Positions 29,829-39,600 of a stretch of DNA of 64,000 nucleotides are shown piece by piece (positions within the stretch are counted from its first letter, which is position 1; the number at the start of each line of letters is the position of its first letter). The stretch covers positions 1-64,000 of the forward strand of contig NZ_CAXBIB010000007.1 in the NCBI RefSeq assembly GCF_963975745.1. The letters run 5' to 3'. The notes below the pieces were generated by a model that was not told where the DNA came from, did no database searches, and saw only the letters and a program-made list of their open reading frames with translations. Source of the DNA: Parvibaculum sp963975745. GTDB taxonomy: Bacteria > Pseudomonadota > Alphaproteobacteria > Parvibaculales > Parvibaculaceae. The position numbers were made by a program, and so were the translations under genes.

Positions 29829-31268
29829 TCAGACGGCGCTGCGCAGCAGATCCGAAACCACCCGTTCGAGGTCCTTCAGCGAGGCGCAGGTGACCGCCTT
29901 GTCGCAATAGGGCTGCAGCTTGCGCATCTCGCTGTCGCCCGAATTCCACATCGTGCGCGGTTCGGGATTGAGCCAGACGACACGCCGCGCGCGGGCATGG
30001 ATCTTCTTCAGGATGTCGCCGCGCGGATCGCCGTAGTTCGAGCGCGCATCGCCAAGGATCAGAACGGTGGTGCGGTGATCGACATCGTCGAGCGCGATCT
30101 GCTCGAAATCCATGAAGGCCTGTCCGTAATCGGTCGAGCCGCCGCCGAAATCGCGCAGCACCTCGACCAGCGCCTCTTCGAGCTTCTCGCGCTCGAAGAG
30201 CGAGGTCGTCTCGCCGAGTTGGCCCGAAAAGGCGAAGCTGCGCACGCCGGGCAGCACCTCCTGCAGCGAATAGAGGAACATCAGCAGGAAGCGCGCGACC
30301 TGCGCGACCGAACCCGAGACGTCGCAGACCGCCATCACCTTCGGCCGGTCGATCTTGGTCCGCTTCCAGACCGTGTGGAACATCAGCCCGTCATATTCGA
30401 TATTGGCGCGGATCGTGCGGCGCACATCGAGCACGCCGCGCCGCGACACTTTCTTGCGGCGCGAATGCAGCGCGATCAGGCGCTTGGCCATCTTGCGCAC
30501 CAGCTCGCGCATGATCTTCATGTCGGAGCGGTCGATATTCGACAACCGGACCTGCGCCAGCACCTCCTCGCGCAACTGCCGGCCCGAATTGGCGGTGAAG
30601 ATTTCGAGCTGCTTTTCGACATAGTCGCGCACCTGGCCGCGCAGGCCCTCGCGCAAATCCGAGAGACGCTCGGCGCCCGGCGCATTGCCCGCGCGCTCGC
30701 GCCGCTCGATCTCCGCGTTGAGACCGTCGAGCCCCATCAGTTCCATGATGCGGCGCGTGAACATGCCGCGTTGCGTGAAGAGACGGATACGATTGAGCTG
30801 CGCCTGCCGCGCCCCTTCGGCCAGTGCCATCTGCAACTCGGCCTGATCGCCGCGTTCGAGCAGCGAAGCAAGATCGGTGGCGGGCGCGGGCTCACCGCCC
30901 TCGCCCGGTTCGCCCGACATGCCGCCCGAGCCCGGCGCCGACGGACTGCCCGATTGTTGCGGCGACCCGTCCTCGCCCTCACCGCCTTCGGCTTCGGCGC
31001 CGTCGGCGCTGTCCGCGCGGTCGTCATTGGCGGCGGGCGGCCGCGACTTGAACTGGTCGAAGGCGAAGAAGGTGTCGAAGGTCTCCTCGAAGGCAGCCTT
31101 CTCGTCCTCGCTTTTGGCCAGCACCTGACCGAGCGCATCGCGCAGCGTCATGCGGTCGTCGAGACCGACAAGCCCGACGACACGGCCGGCATCGATCGAT
31201 TCCGAGGTCGAGACACGGACATCGGCCGAGCGCAGCGCGCGAATGAAATCGCCAAGGACTTCGGTCAT
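29829..31268 (-). CDS. VWA-domain protein, CoxE-like
   Basis: A 479-residue cytoplasmic protein. An N-terminal helical region is followed by an acidic, Gly/Ser/Pro-rich low-complexity stretch (about residues 75-130), a helical domain, and a C-terminal VWA domain with the MIDAS motif AVCDVSGSVAQ (DxSxS) and FGGGSTDYGQAF (the Thr/Asp ligands). Proteins of this type work with MoxR AAA+ ATPases as metal-dependent chaperones in cofactor or complex assembly, as CoxE does for CO dehydrogenase. It starts six bases after the MoxR gene, so the two form an operon. No client oxidoreductase is encoded nearby. Confidence 0.82.
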   Translation of the reverse strand: MTEVLGDFIRALRSADVRVSTSESIDAGRVVGLVGLDDRMTLRDALGQVLAKSEDEKAAFEETFDTFFAFDQFKSRPPAANDDRADSADGAEAEGGEGEDGSPQQSGSPSAPGSGGMSGEPGEGGEPAPATDLASLLERGDQAELQMALAEGARQAQLNRIRLFTQRGMFTRRIMELMGLDGLNAEIERRERAGNAPGAERLSDLREGLRGQVRDYVEKQLEIFTANSGRQLREEVLAQVRLSNIDRSDMKIMRELVRKMAKRLIALHSRRKKVSRRGVLDVRRTIRANIEYDGLMFHTVWKRTKIDRPKVMAVCDVSGSVAQVARFLLMFLYSLQEVLPGVRSFAFSGQLGETTSLFEREKLEEALVEVLRDFGGGSTDYGQAFMDFEQIALDDVDHRTTVLILGDARSNYGDPRGDILKKIHARARRVVWLNPEPRTMWNSGDSEMRKLQPYCDKAVTCASLKDLERVVSDLLRSAV

Positions 31269-31274
31269 GGCGCC

Positions 31275-32219
31275 CTACCTCGCCTGCACCGCTTTCGTCA
31301 CCAGCGCATTGATCTCGCCGTCGACATTGTCGATGTCGTCCTGGAATTTCAGCAGCACGTTGAGCGTGTTGCGGACGAGATCGGCATCAAGCTCGCGGGC
31401 GTGCAACAGAACGAGCGTGCGCGCCCAGTCGATGGTTTCGCTGACCGCCGGCAGTTTCTTGAGGTCGAGCGTGCGCAAGCCCTGCACGAAGGCGACCAGC
31501 TGGCGGCGAAGTTCTTCCTCCACTTCCGGCACGCGCGAACGGATGATGCGCTGCTCGAGATCCGTGTCGGGGAAGGGAATGTAGAGATGCAGGCAGCGGC
31601 GCTTCAGGGCGTCGCCGATCTCGCGCGTGTTGTTCGACGTCAGGAACACGATCGGCGTGGTGCGCGCCTTGATGGTGCCGAGTTCGGGCACCGAAATCTG
31701 GTAGTCCGACAGAAGCTCGAGCAGGAAGGCTTCGAACTCGTCGTCCGACTTGTCGATTTCGTCGATCAGCAGCACCGCGCCGCCCGGCTGCCACAGCGCT
31801 TTCAAGAGCGGCCGCGGCTCGAGAAACTCCTCGGAGAAGAACGTGTCGTCGAAATCATGCAGCCGCGTCATGGACTCCTTGAGACCGTTTGCGCCGGCCA
31901 TCAGATCGCCAAGTTTTTCCTTCAGCACCTGCGTGTAGAGAAGCTGCTTGCCGTATTTCCACTCGTAAAGCGCCTTGGCCTCGTCGAGACCTTCGTAGCA
32001 TTGCAGCCGGATCAGCGGCTTGCCGACCAGTTCGGCGGTGGCCTTGGCAAGTTCAGTCTTGCCGACGCCGGGCGGACCTTCGACCAGCAGCGGCTTCTGC
32101 AGCCGTTCGGCCAGAAAGATCGAGGTGGCGATATGGGCGTTGCAGATATAGCCGCGCGTCTCGAAGCCCTTGCGGACCGCTTCGATTTCGGCGACGGCGT
32201 TTTTCGGTTCTGTGCTCAA
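31275..32219 (-). CDS. MoxR-family AAA+ ATPase, CoxD-like
   Basis: A 314-residue ATPase. Walker A is VEGPPGVGKTELAKA, Walker B VLLIDEIDKSDDEFEAFLLE, sensor 1 VFLTSNNTRE and the arginine-finger region ALKRRCLHLYIPFP, all typical of MoxR. The most likely start is TTG 32219, because the conserved region starts shortly after it; a longer ATG start at 32336 adds a sequence unlike the family, and no strong ribosome site is seen at either. It should remodel target protein complexes jointly with the VWA protein just downstream. Confidence 0.8.
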   Translation of the reverse strand: MSTEPKNAVAEIEAVRKGFETRGYICNAHIATSIFLAERLQKPLLVEGPPGVGKTELAKATAELVGKPLIRLQCYEGLDEAKALYEWKYGKQLLYTQVLKEKLGDLMAGANGLKESMTRLHDFDDTFFSEEFLEPRPLLKALWQPGGAVLLIDEIDKSDDEFEAFLLELLSDYQISVPELGTIKARTTPIVFLTSNNTREIGDALKRRCLHLYIPFPDTDLEQRIIRSRVPEVEEELRRQLVAFVQGLRTLDLKKLPAVSETIDWARTLVLLHARELDADLVRNTLNVLLKFQDDIDNVDGEINALVTKAVQAR

Positions 32220-32375
32220 GCGAATTGCGAGGGGCGGAAAGCGGCCCCTTCCCTGCGTTAACCTGTTGCGATTGCTGCAAGAGTAACACAGGCGTGCAGG
32301 GCTCGGGCAATGCCAAAGCGGTGGCTCCCTGTTCACCGCGCGAGCGGCACCGAACGGCGCTGCACACGGCGTTAC

Positions 32376-33950
32376 TCACCCGAAGGCGGCGCGGATGACC
32401 TTGCCGACGACGGCGGCCTGATCCGCCGCGCCGAGCTTCGACTTGATATGCGAGAAATGCGAGCGGACGGTCGCCATCGAAAGACCCTGCTCGCGCGCGA
32501 AGGCGGAAAGACTCAAGCCTTCGGCAAAGGCCGCCGCAAGCTCCGCTTCGCGCGGCGAAAGCCCGTACCAGGCCGACAGCGCATCGCGGTCGATCCGGCG
32601 GCGGCGCCCTTCTTCGAAGATCCGGAGCAGCGCGATCGGCGGCGCGCCGGATCCGTCGGCCGGTGGCTGAATGCGCTCGCAGCGAAGGAGAAAAACCTCG
32701 CCCCGGCCATTCACGGCCCGGCCATAACGGTCGGCCGGACCGAAATTGTCTCCTGCACTGACCAGACCGAAAGCCTGATCCATCAGAGTCGAAAGCGCCT
32801 CTTCGCTCTGCGCATCGGCGCCGCTGAGCCTGCCGTTCTTGTGGATGAAGACATTGCCGTTCTCGAGCACACGGCGCGCCCGGCGATTGGCGAGAATGAC
32901 ATGCCGGCTGGTGCTGAGCAGCAGCATCGCCTCCGGTGCGTCGGCGAAAAGAAGCGTCAGCCAGTCGTGCTCGATCTGCTCCTGCGTGACAAGGGCGCCG
33001 AATTCGAGCCGCCGCTCCATGAAATGCCACACCCAGTCGGGATCGTGATCGCGTGCCCATTCGAAAAGCTGGTCGAACCGTTCGGTCATGTGCGGCTGCA
33101 CGAATTCCGACATCTGGCGCGCATAGGCATCGCTGAGATGCTGCTTCTCCGCCGCCGTCCGCGCCGCCGCACCCGTGCGCCGCCGCACGAACTGGCCGAT
33201 GCTGGCCAGCGCCGCCGCGGCCTGGGGCGACAGCGGCTGCAGACGCTGCCAGGTGTCGGGAAGTCCTTGCCAGACATGGAGATGCGCCCGGCCGCCGACG
33301 CGGCGCAGCCCTTCTGCGAGCAGTCGCGCATCGTCGAGCAGAATGTCGTCGGCACCGGCATGGATGAGGGTTTCGGGCAGGCCCGAAAGCTCGCCGAAGA
33401 CCGGCGAGGCCAGCGGATGGCGCGGATCGGCGCCTTGCAGATAGTCGATGGTCAGCATGGCCAGCACCTCGACATCGGAGGCAAAGCGGCCGGTGCGGAT
33501 GTTCTCGACATAGGAACCGCCCGACATCGTCAGATCGACCCAGGGCGCGAGCGCAACGAAGCCGGCCGGCAGCGGCGCGCCCTCGTCGCGCAGCGTAACG
33601 AGGGCGGCAAGGGCGATGCCGGCGCCCGACGTGTCGCCCATCACGACGAGCTTCGAGGGCAGGACGCCGCGCGCCAGCAACGCCTTGTATGTCGCGGCCA
33701 CGTCCTCGATGGCGAGCGGAAAGGGGTGCTCCGGGGCGAGCCGGTAGTCGACCAACAGCACACGGGCATGGGCATTGCGGGCGACGGCATCGGCGACGAC
33801 GCTATGCATCGGCCCCCGGTTCATCGCGAAGGTGCCGCCATAGACATAGAGGACCGTCGGACCGCCGGCTTCCGCCTCGCCGCACCAGACGGCCGGCCGC
33901 GGGAACCCGGCCGCCTCGGCAAGAGGATTGGTCTCGACTGCGTTCTCCAT
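32376..33950 (-). CDS. Degenerate HSL-type alpha/beta hydrolase-PAS-LuxR transcription factor
   Basis: A 524-residue fusion. Residues about 20-255 have the hormone-sensitive-lipase fold: DYRLAPEHPFP, the APWVDLT strand and AGADDIL are clear. However, the oxyanion motif HGGG is replaced by Y37-GG-T, the GDSAG nucleophile elbow by GDTSG (Thr107 at the Ser position), and the catalytic His by Asp232 (GLPDTW); only Asp202 remains. Residues about 330-450 look like a PAS-type sensor (LLLSTSRHVILANRRARRVL). Residues 455-524 are a LuxR/GerE helix-turn-helix (LSPREAELAAAF, recognition helix SMATVRSHFSHIK). I infer a ligand-sensing regulator rather than an esterase. The start is ATG 33950; ATG 34004 is possible. 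It diverges from the OmpA-like operon across a palindrome. Confidence 0.8.
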   Translation of the reverse strand: MENAVETNPLAEAAGFPRPAVWCGEAEAGGPTVLYVYGGTFAMNRGPMHSVVADAVARNAHARVLLVDYRLAPEHPFPLAIEDVAATYKALLARGVLPSKLVVMGDTSGAGIALAALVTLRDEGAPLPAGFVALAPWVDLTMSGGSYVENIRTGRFASDVEVLAMLTIDYLQGADPRHPLASPVFGELSGLPETLIHAGADDILLDDARLLAEGLRRVGGRAHLHVWQGLPDTWQRLQPLSPQAAAALASIGQFVRRRTGAAARTAAEKQHLSDAYARQMSEFVQPHMTERFDQLFEWARDHDPDWVWHFMERRLEFGALVTQEQIEHDWLTLLFADAPEAMLLLSTSRHVILANRRARRVLENGNVFIHKNGRLSGADAQSEEALSTLMDQAFGLVSAGDNFGPADRYGRAVNGRGEVFLLRCERIQPPADGSGAPPIALLRIFEEGRRRRIDRDALSAWYGLSPREAELAAAFAEGLSLSAFAREQGLSMATVRSHFSHIKSKLGAADQAAVVGKVIRAAFG

Positions 33951-34000
33951 CGGCGCCCCGGCCAGTGGGGACCGGCAGTCCCCCTTTTCCCGGAACCCTA

Positions 34001-34016
34001 TCATCACTTGTGATGA
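34001..34016. promoter_or_regulatory. Perfect 16-bp palindrome in the divergent promoter region
   Basis: TCATCAC-TT-GTGATGA is a perfect inverted repeat with a 2-base centre, 51 bases upstream of the regulator start and 81 bases before the OmpA-like gene. Position and symmetry suit a dimeric LuxR-type operator for both genes. Confidence 0.5.
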
Positions 34017-34041
34017 GGACAGAATAGCCGAATTGGCCCTA

Positions 34042-34058
34042 CCCCTTGTCAAAAGGGG
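34042..34058. promoter_or_regulatory. Second inverted repeat before the OmpA-like gene
   Basis: CCCCTT-GTCAA-AAGGGG, 39 bases upstream of the start codon at 34097. It could be a second operator or a 5'-UTR hairpin. Confidence 0.35.
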
Positions 34059-34096
34059 CGGATTTCGTCGCCGGCGCAAGCAGAGAGGGCCGACAA

Positions 34097-35149
34097 ATGA
34101 CATTGCAGACCGAGAAATGCGCTCCGGCGCGGCCGGCAAGCGTCTGGCGGCGCGCCGCCCTGGTCCTCATTGCCGGCCTGGCGCTGGCGGGTGCGGCCAA
34201 GGCCGCCGATGTCGACGGTGCAAGCGACCACCCGCTGATCAAGCGCTACGAGGACGCCGTCATCATCGGCTATCACACGCAGGCCTATGACGAGTTCGAC
34301 ATCGCGACAGGGCCGCACACGAGCAACGCGGCGAAGCTGACACAGGCGCAAACGGTCGAGGGCGCGCTTACGCGCCTTCTCTATGTGGCGCCCGAAGGCC
34401 GCTCGACGCTGGAAGTGATGCGCAACTACAAGACCGAACTGGCGGACAAGGGGTTCGACATCCTTTTTGACTGCAAGGGTTCCGAATGCGGCATCGGCCC
34501 CGATGCGCCGCGCGCCGGCTCTGCGATCATATCGAGTGCGCTGATCAAGCGCGTTGCCCTGACCAATAGCGGGCAGATCACGCAATATGCGTTTTCGCAG
34601 CCGCAGGATGTGCGCGTCCTCACGGCCAAGCTCGACCGGCCGGAAGGCGCGGTCTATGTCTCGCTGGCCATCGCCATCGAGGGCTTCGACCATTTCAAGG
34701 CAACGGCGCTGAAACCGCTGGTGCTGCTCGACGTGATCGAGACCGGCGAGATGGAACAGCGCATGGTGCTGGTCGAAGCGGCGGCGATGGCCAAGGCGAT
34801 CGCCGAGACCGGCCGCATCGCGCTTTACGGCATCTATTTCGACACCGACAGCGCCACCATCAAATCCGAATCCGGCGAAACGTTGACCGAGATCGCCCGG
34901 CTGCTGAAGGACGACGGCGCGCTGAAGCTCTATGTCGTCGGCCACACCGACAGCCGCGGCACCTACGACCACAACATGTCGCTCTCGGCGCGGCGCGCCG
35001 AAAGCGTCGTCGCGGCGCTGACCAGCGAACACGGCATCGCGCCCGCGCGGCTGAAAGCGGCCGGCGTCGGTCTGCTGTCGCCCGTCGCAAGCAACGAAAG
35101 CGAGGAGGGCCGCGCCCTCAACCGCCGCGTCGAACTAGTGCGGCAATAG
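34097..35149 (+). CDS. DUF4892/OmpA-family outer-membrane-associated protein
   Basis: A 350-residue exported protein. Its signal peptide (about residues 1-36, unusually long N-region) ends in AAKA. The N-terminal domain of about 190 residues resembles DUF4892 (DHPLIKRYEDAVIIGYH). The C-terminal OmpA/MotB domain (about 240-350) contains YFDTDSATIKSES, the peptidoglycan-binding VGHTDSRGTYDHNMSLSARRAESV and NRRVEL. It should be anchored to the outer membrane or periplasm and grip peptidoglycan. AGAGAGGG precedes ATG 34097. First gene of a three-gene operon that diverges from the pseudo-hydrolase regulator. Confidence 0.82.
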   Translation: MTLQTEKCAPARPASVWRRAALVLIAGLALAGAAKAADVDGASDHPLIKRYEDAVIIGYHTQAYDEFDIATGPHTSNAAKLTQAQTVEGALTRLLYVAPEGRSTLEVMRNYKTELADKGFDILFDCKGSECGIGPDAPRAGSAIISSALIKRVALTNSGQITQYAFSQPQDVRVLTAKLDRPEGAVYVSLAIAIEGFDHFKATALKPLVLLDVIETGEMEQRMVLVEAAAMAKAIAETGRIALYGIYFDTDSATIKSESGETLTEIARLLKDDGALKLYVVGHTDSRGTYDHNMSLSARRAESVVAALTSEHGIAPARLKAAGVGLLSPVASNESEEGRALNRRVELVRQ

Positions 35150-35170
35150 ACGTCACACCGGGAGGTGGGG

Positions 35171-36694
35171 ATGAAACGGCGCGAGGCGAAAGGACTGACG
35201 GCCGGCCTGGCGATGCTGGGACTTGTCTGCGCACCTGCCGGCGCCGCCGCGCAAACCTTCGAGCAGCCGACGCTCGCACCGCCCGTCATGGCCCCGCCGC
35301 CCGCCGTCATGCCCGGCGCGCCATCCGCGCCGCCGATCGCACTCGACCGGAGCGACCGCCGCTTTCTCGACGAGTTGAGCGAAGAAATAGACCGCATGAT
35401 TGCGGAGGTGAACGAGGCGCGGGCGCGGACACTGGAAGAGTTCGCTGGCGACGGCGCGCGGGCCGCAATCGCCCGTGCATTCGAACGCACGGGCATCGCG
35501 GCGATCGGGCCGGGCCGAAAAATCTTTGGCGACCCGATTTATTACGAACTGTCGCCCTGGGACACGACGCGGCCGCCGGCACGGCCGCCGATTTTGTCGC
35601 GCAGCACCGACTACGGTGAGAGCGCATGGCAACGAAACGAAACGCTCGTGCGGAACATCGTCGAGGTTTTCCACGACCGTTACATCGGCAAGTTGAAGAC
35701 GGCAAAGGAGGGTCTTGCGGCGCGCCCGTCGGAGATCGCCAGGCAGGCGGGTGTGACGCCACCTTCGATGACCCGCACCGTCCGCAGCGGGCTCGAAGCC
35801 GATCTGAAATATCTGCAAGGCGGCCACGAATTGTGGAAGAGCGCCGAAGCGGATCTGAGGGAATCGCTGCTGCCGACCTATCGGGATCGGCTCCTCGGCG
35901 CGTATGCCGGACATGCCCGGTACACACAACTCTATTCGGAACTCGTCGACCGGCGGGAGCGCGGGCGCTACGAACTCGAGTTGCGCTTCGTCGCCGCGCG
36001 CGACGAGCGCATGCGTCAGGTCGAAATTCTGGAGAGCTATCCGCCCGGCAGCGGGCTGGGGAACGAAAACGTCGCGCGGATTCGCGCGCTCGATGACGAG
36101 ATGCGGGCCATCGCCGGCGAGATCGAAACCGTCCTTTCCGCCGAGCAGGCAGACCGCGAAATATATTCCTCCTGCGCGCTGAGCCTGGGTATCTGGGCAA
36201 ACGATCTGGAAGCCCGCCCGCGCAAGTCGCCGCCGGTGTCGATATACGAAGCGCCGCAACATGCCGTCAGCCATCTTGGCGGGCGGCCCTATTTCAGGCC
36301 CTATGAAACGGATGCGATGGCGCCGGACCTGCGCAAACATCTCGAAATGGAAGACCCCTGCGGCGCCGCGCCGCCGCCCGAAGAGGTGCCCGCGCGGCTT
36401 TCGATCGTGATACCGCGCTTCGAGGCGCCGCCACCGCCGGACCTGCTCGACGACGACGACCTCGCGGCGCCGATGCCGTCCCTCGTCTTCGAGCCTGCAA
36501 ACGAAGTGTATTATGGCCACCCGTTTCACGTCGAAGCCCTGTTCGAGGAAGACCGGCCGGGCAGCACCTACAGCGTGCGCCTGAACGGCCAGCATTCGGT
36601 TATCGTCGAACAGACGGAAGAAAATCCGCGCCTCTATCGCAGCGCCACGCTGGTCCTGACTTATCAAGGTCTGATTCACGGAGGCGGGCGATGA
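35171..36694 (+). CDS. Proline-rich exported protein of unknown function
   Basis: A 507-residue protein I do not recognise. Residues 1-26 form a signal peptide ending in AAAQ. A Pro/Ala-rich stretch follows, and then about 250 residues of predicted helix rich in Glu and Arg, with coiled-coil character (FLDELSEEIDRMIAEVNEAR). A second Pro-rich linker with an acidic run (LLDDDDLAAP) leads to a C-terminal beta-type domain (VFEPANEVYYGHPFHVEALF). GGAGGTG lies four bases before ATG 35171; it is 21 bases after the OmpA-like gene and overlaps the giant gene by four bases (ATGA). A periplasmic spacer or scaffold between the two is a plausible guess. Confidence 0.6.
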   Translation: MKRREAKGLTAGLAMLGLVCAPAGAAAQTFEQPTLAPPVMAPPPAVMPGAPSAPPIALDRSDRRFLDELSEEIDRMIAEVNEARARTLEEFAGDGARAAIARAFERTGIAAIGPGRKIFGDPIYYELSPWDTTRPPARPPILSRSTDYGESAWQRNETLVRNIVEVFHDRYIGKLKTAKEGLAARPSEIARQAGVTPPSMTRTVRSGLEADLKYLQGGHELWKSAEADLRESLLPTYRDRLLGAYAGHARYTQLYSELVDRRERGRYELELRFVAARDERMRQVEILESYPPGSGLGNENVARIRALDDEMRAIAGEIETVLSAEQADREIYSSCALSLGIWANDLEARPRKSPPVSIYEAPQHAVSHLGGRPYFRPYETDAMAPDLRKHLEMEDPCGAAPPPEEVPARLSIVIPRFEAPPPPDLLDDDDLAAPMPSLVFEPANEVYYGHPFHVEALFEEDRPGSTYSVRLNGQHSVIVEQTEENPRLYRSATLVLTYQGLIHGGGR

Positions 36695-39600
36695 AGCTTT
36701 TCGGTATCGACATTCCGCTACCCGATCCCGGTACGCCGGCGGGCATGATCGCAGCCGGCGCGGGCGGCGCGGCGGCGGTTGCCGGTGCGGCGATGCTGGC
36801 GATGGCCGCCTTCGGCGACGACGACATGGCGCCGGTCGAACTCGCCGGGAAATGGGAAGTTGCCTATCACGACCGCATTCTCGGCCGGGTGACGGGCCGC
36901 GCGACGGTGGATGAGGGCGAGGGCGGCGCCGAAGTCGTGCTGACGCATCCGAAGACCGGGGAAAAATACACGCTGCGCTCGACCCGCTTCGCGCGTGCCG
37001 GCGACATGCTGAACGTGACGCTCGAAGGCCAATGGCCGGGCGCCGAAGGATATGTCGAGCCGCCGCTCGGCGAGGAAAAGGCCGTGGGCGCGGGCTCGCC
37101 CTATGAATGGAGCGGACCGGAAAAGATCACCCTGGCTCATGGCGATTCCGAGGAGACGTTCAGGGTTCTGAAGGACGAGCCCGTCGGCAAGCACAAGGTC
37201 GAGCTGGAGCTTTACATCGGCGAGGAAGCGCTGACCGGCAGCTGGAAGCAATGGGCGAACGCGGTCACGGGCCGCGACGAAAGCGACGGCGGCCGCATCG
37301 CCGATTTCCGCTTTGCCGGCGACGGCACCGGCCGCGCCTTCCAGACCGGCACCGAGACCTGGTACCGCCCGCGCCCGGTCATTCATCTGGTGACGCCGAC
37401 CGCCGACCAGCTGTCGATCGTCGAATATCTCGGCGCCCGCTATCCCTATCCGTGGGACGCGAAGGGCGCGCCCGTCAAGCGGGCCGATGAATTGCGCTAC
37501 CTGCTGGTGGTGGGCGACGAACTGCCGACCGAAGTCGGCGAGAAGATCAAACTGGAATCGCTCGACGACGATATCGAGTACTTCGTCCGGGCCAAGCAGT
37601 CGGACTACGCCGACGACGTGATCGCGCGCGAGATGCTCGAGAACGGCTTTTCCTACACAAAGCAGCAGCTCAAGCGGCAGATGCTGGCCGACGGCATTGG
37701 CAACGACAGCATGCTCGTGCCGCTGATGGCCGAAATCTACAAGAAGGACTGGGTGATCCTCGGCGCCCGGCTCAAACGCCCGGCCATGCCGGGCCGCAAG
37801 GGCTTCAAGCTGAACGGCGCCGAAGGAAGCTGGGTGCTGCGTCACGGCGATTTCGTCGCCGACTTCGCGGTGGTGCGCGCCGTCGGCGACGAAACCGAGG
37901 GCGCCGACCATGTGCTGATCCCCGAGAAAATCTATCTGGAACTGCGCACGACGGCGCTGTTTCCCTTCGACGAAATTCCGGTGCAGCTCTGGGTCAACGA
38001 CACGCCGCATCTGTTCGGCAACAGCCGCACCATCATGGCAAAGCGCCTGCCGCGCACGAAGGAAGACGACGAGGCGCTGGCCGAATTGCGCGAGGCCGTG
38101 CGGTTCGCCGGCGGCGAGGTCGAGAACGTCAAGCCGGTTCACATCTATCGCACACCGCCCATTGGCCTTGTCGACAAGGGACAGGAAGCCTCCGGCGGCG
38201 CGATGGACCTGCCCGATGTCTCCTCGGAGGACTGGCGCGTTCAGGTGAAGGACGGCGACGTCATTCAGGGCGTCAACGCGGCCGTCGACAAGCTGCGCAC
38301 CGAACCTTTCCACGCCAAGGCGGTGGCGGTGAACTCGCCGGCCGAAATCGTCCGCCATGTCGCGCCCGCGCTCGGCAACGCGCAGAACCTGACCTGGACG
38401 CGGGCGGTTGCCGAAGCCGCGCGCTGCACCGGCATACCGTTCGAGACGCCGGTCGATTTCGACGCGCTGGCGCGGCGCAAGGCCAAAACCTTTTCAAACA
38501 CCGTGCTGCTCGACGATGCGGCCAAACGCGCCACCGGCAAGCAAATCCTCGGCGATCTGAGCGGGTACGGCAGAGCGGCGAATTTGCTGGCCGATCTCGG
38601 CGCCAGCGGCATTCAGAGCCCGAGCGCGTTTAGCGGCGGCAAGACCTATTCGCTCGACATGCGGGTCGGCGATCACGCGGCCATGCTGATCCTGCGCGAA
38701 GCCTTCATCGAGATGATGACGCGCCAGATCGAGGAGCTTTCGGCGATCACATCGGACGATGCGCTTTACGGCTTCCGCGCCAGCGCCGAAATCCCCTCAT
38801 CCTACGCCCCGAACCATCCCTTCGCGGATATCGACGTCAGGGCGCCGAACGGCCAGACCGTCTATTACCCGTTCAGCTATGCCGGCGACGCGCTGTTGAA
38901 GACCGAACTCGGGCTCGACGCCGAGGCGGCCGAAGCCTGGCGGCTCGACGCGACGCGTCAGTTGCTCCGGCAGCACATCGCCGCGCTGCGCGAGGCCCGC
39001 GCCAAGGCGCAGGCGATCAAGACCTGCGGCGAGCACCAGAAGCTGGTCGACCTGACCGGCCGCGGCTTCGCCGCCGTCAACCGCTATGCGCGCAGCCGGT
39101 TGATGACCGCACAGTCGGTTCGCGGCGAGCGCGACGATGCCTGGAAGGCCGACCGCGTGGCCCGGGCCTGGCTGAACGGCGTGCCGGTGTTTGCCGAAGC
39201 GCTGGCGGCGCAGCAGGAACTGTCGGCGCAGGACACGAAACTCATCATGACCGCTGTCGCCATCGGCACCTCCGGGGCGGCGCTGGGCGGCGGCCTTGTC
39301 GGCTGGGCCACCGGCTTCGAGGCGCTGTTCTTCAGCACGGCGGCCACCCTGGGCGACATCGGCAATGCCGCCCATGCGCTTTACACGCAGGTCGGTCACA
39401 AGCTGAACACCTCGGCTGAAGTACGTTTCGCGCGCAATGCCCATGCCGTTCTCGGCGATGCGCGGCTCGAACAGGCTCTGGCCGAGGACCGCCACTGGGC
39501 GGAAATCTCGGCCGGGCTTTATCTCGATGTCGTGCCAAGCCTCGTTTTCACCTCCGGCACCGAATTTCTGAAGGGCCTGTCGGATATCGGCAGCACGTCC

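Noticed and set aside
29250..32261. About 1000-codon open frame on the plus strand across the MoxR/VWA region
   Set aside because: The minus strand encodes clear Walker and MIDAS motifs; the plus-strand translation is compositionally biased and crosses an intergenic region.
32376..33950. Annotation as an active esterase/lipase
   Set aside because: The Ser, His and oxyanion-hole residues of the HSL family are all replaced, and a LuxR domain follows; catalysis is unlikely.
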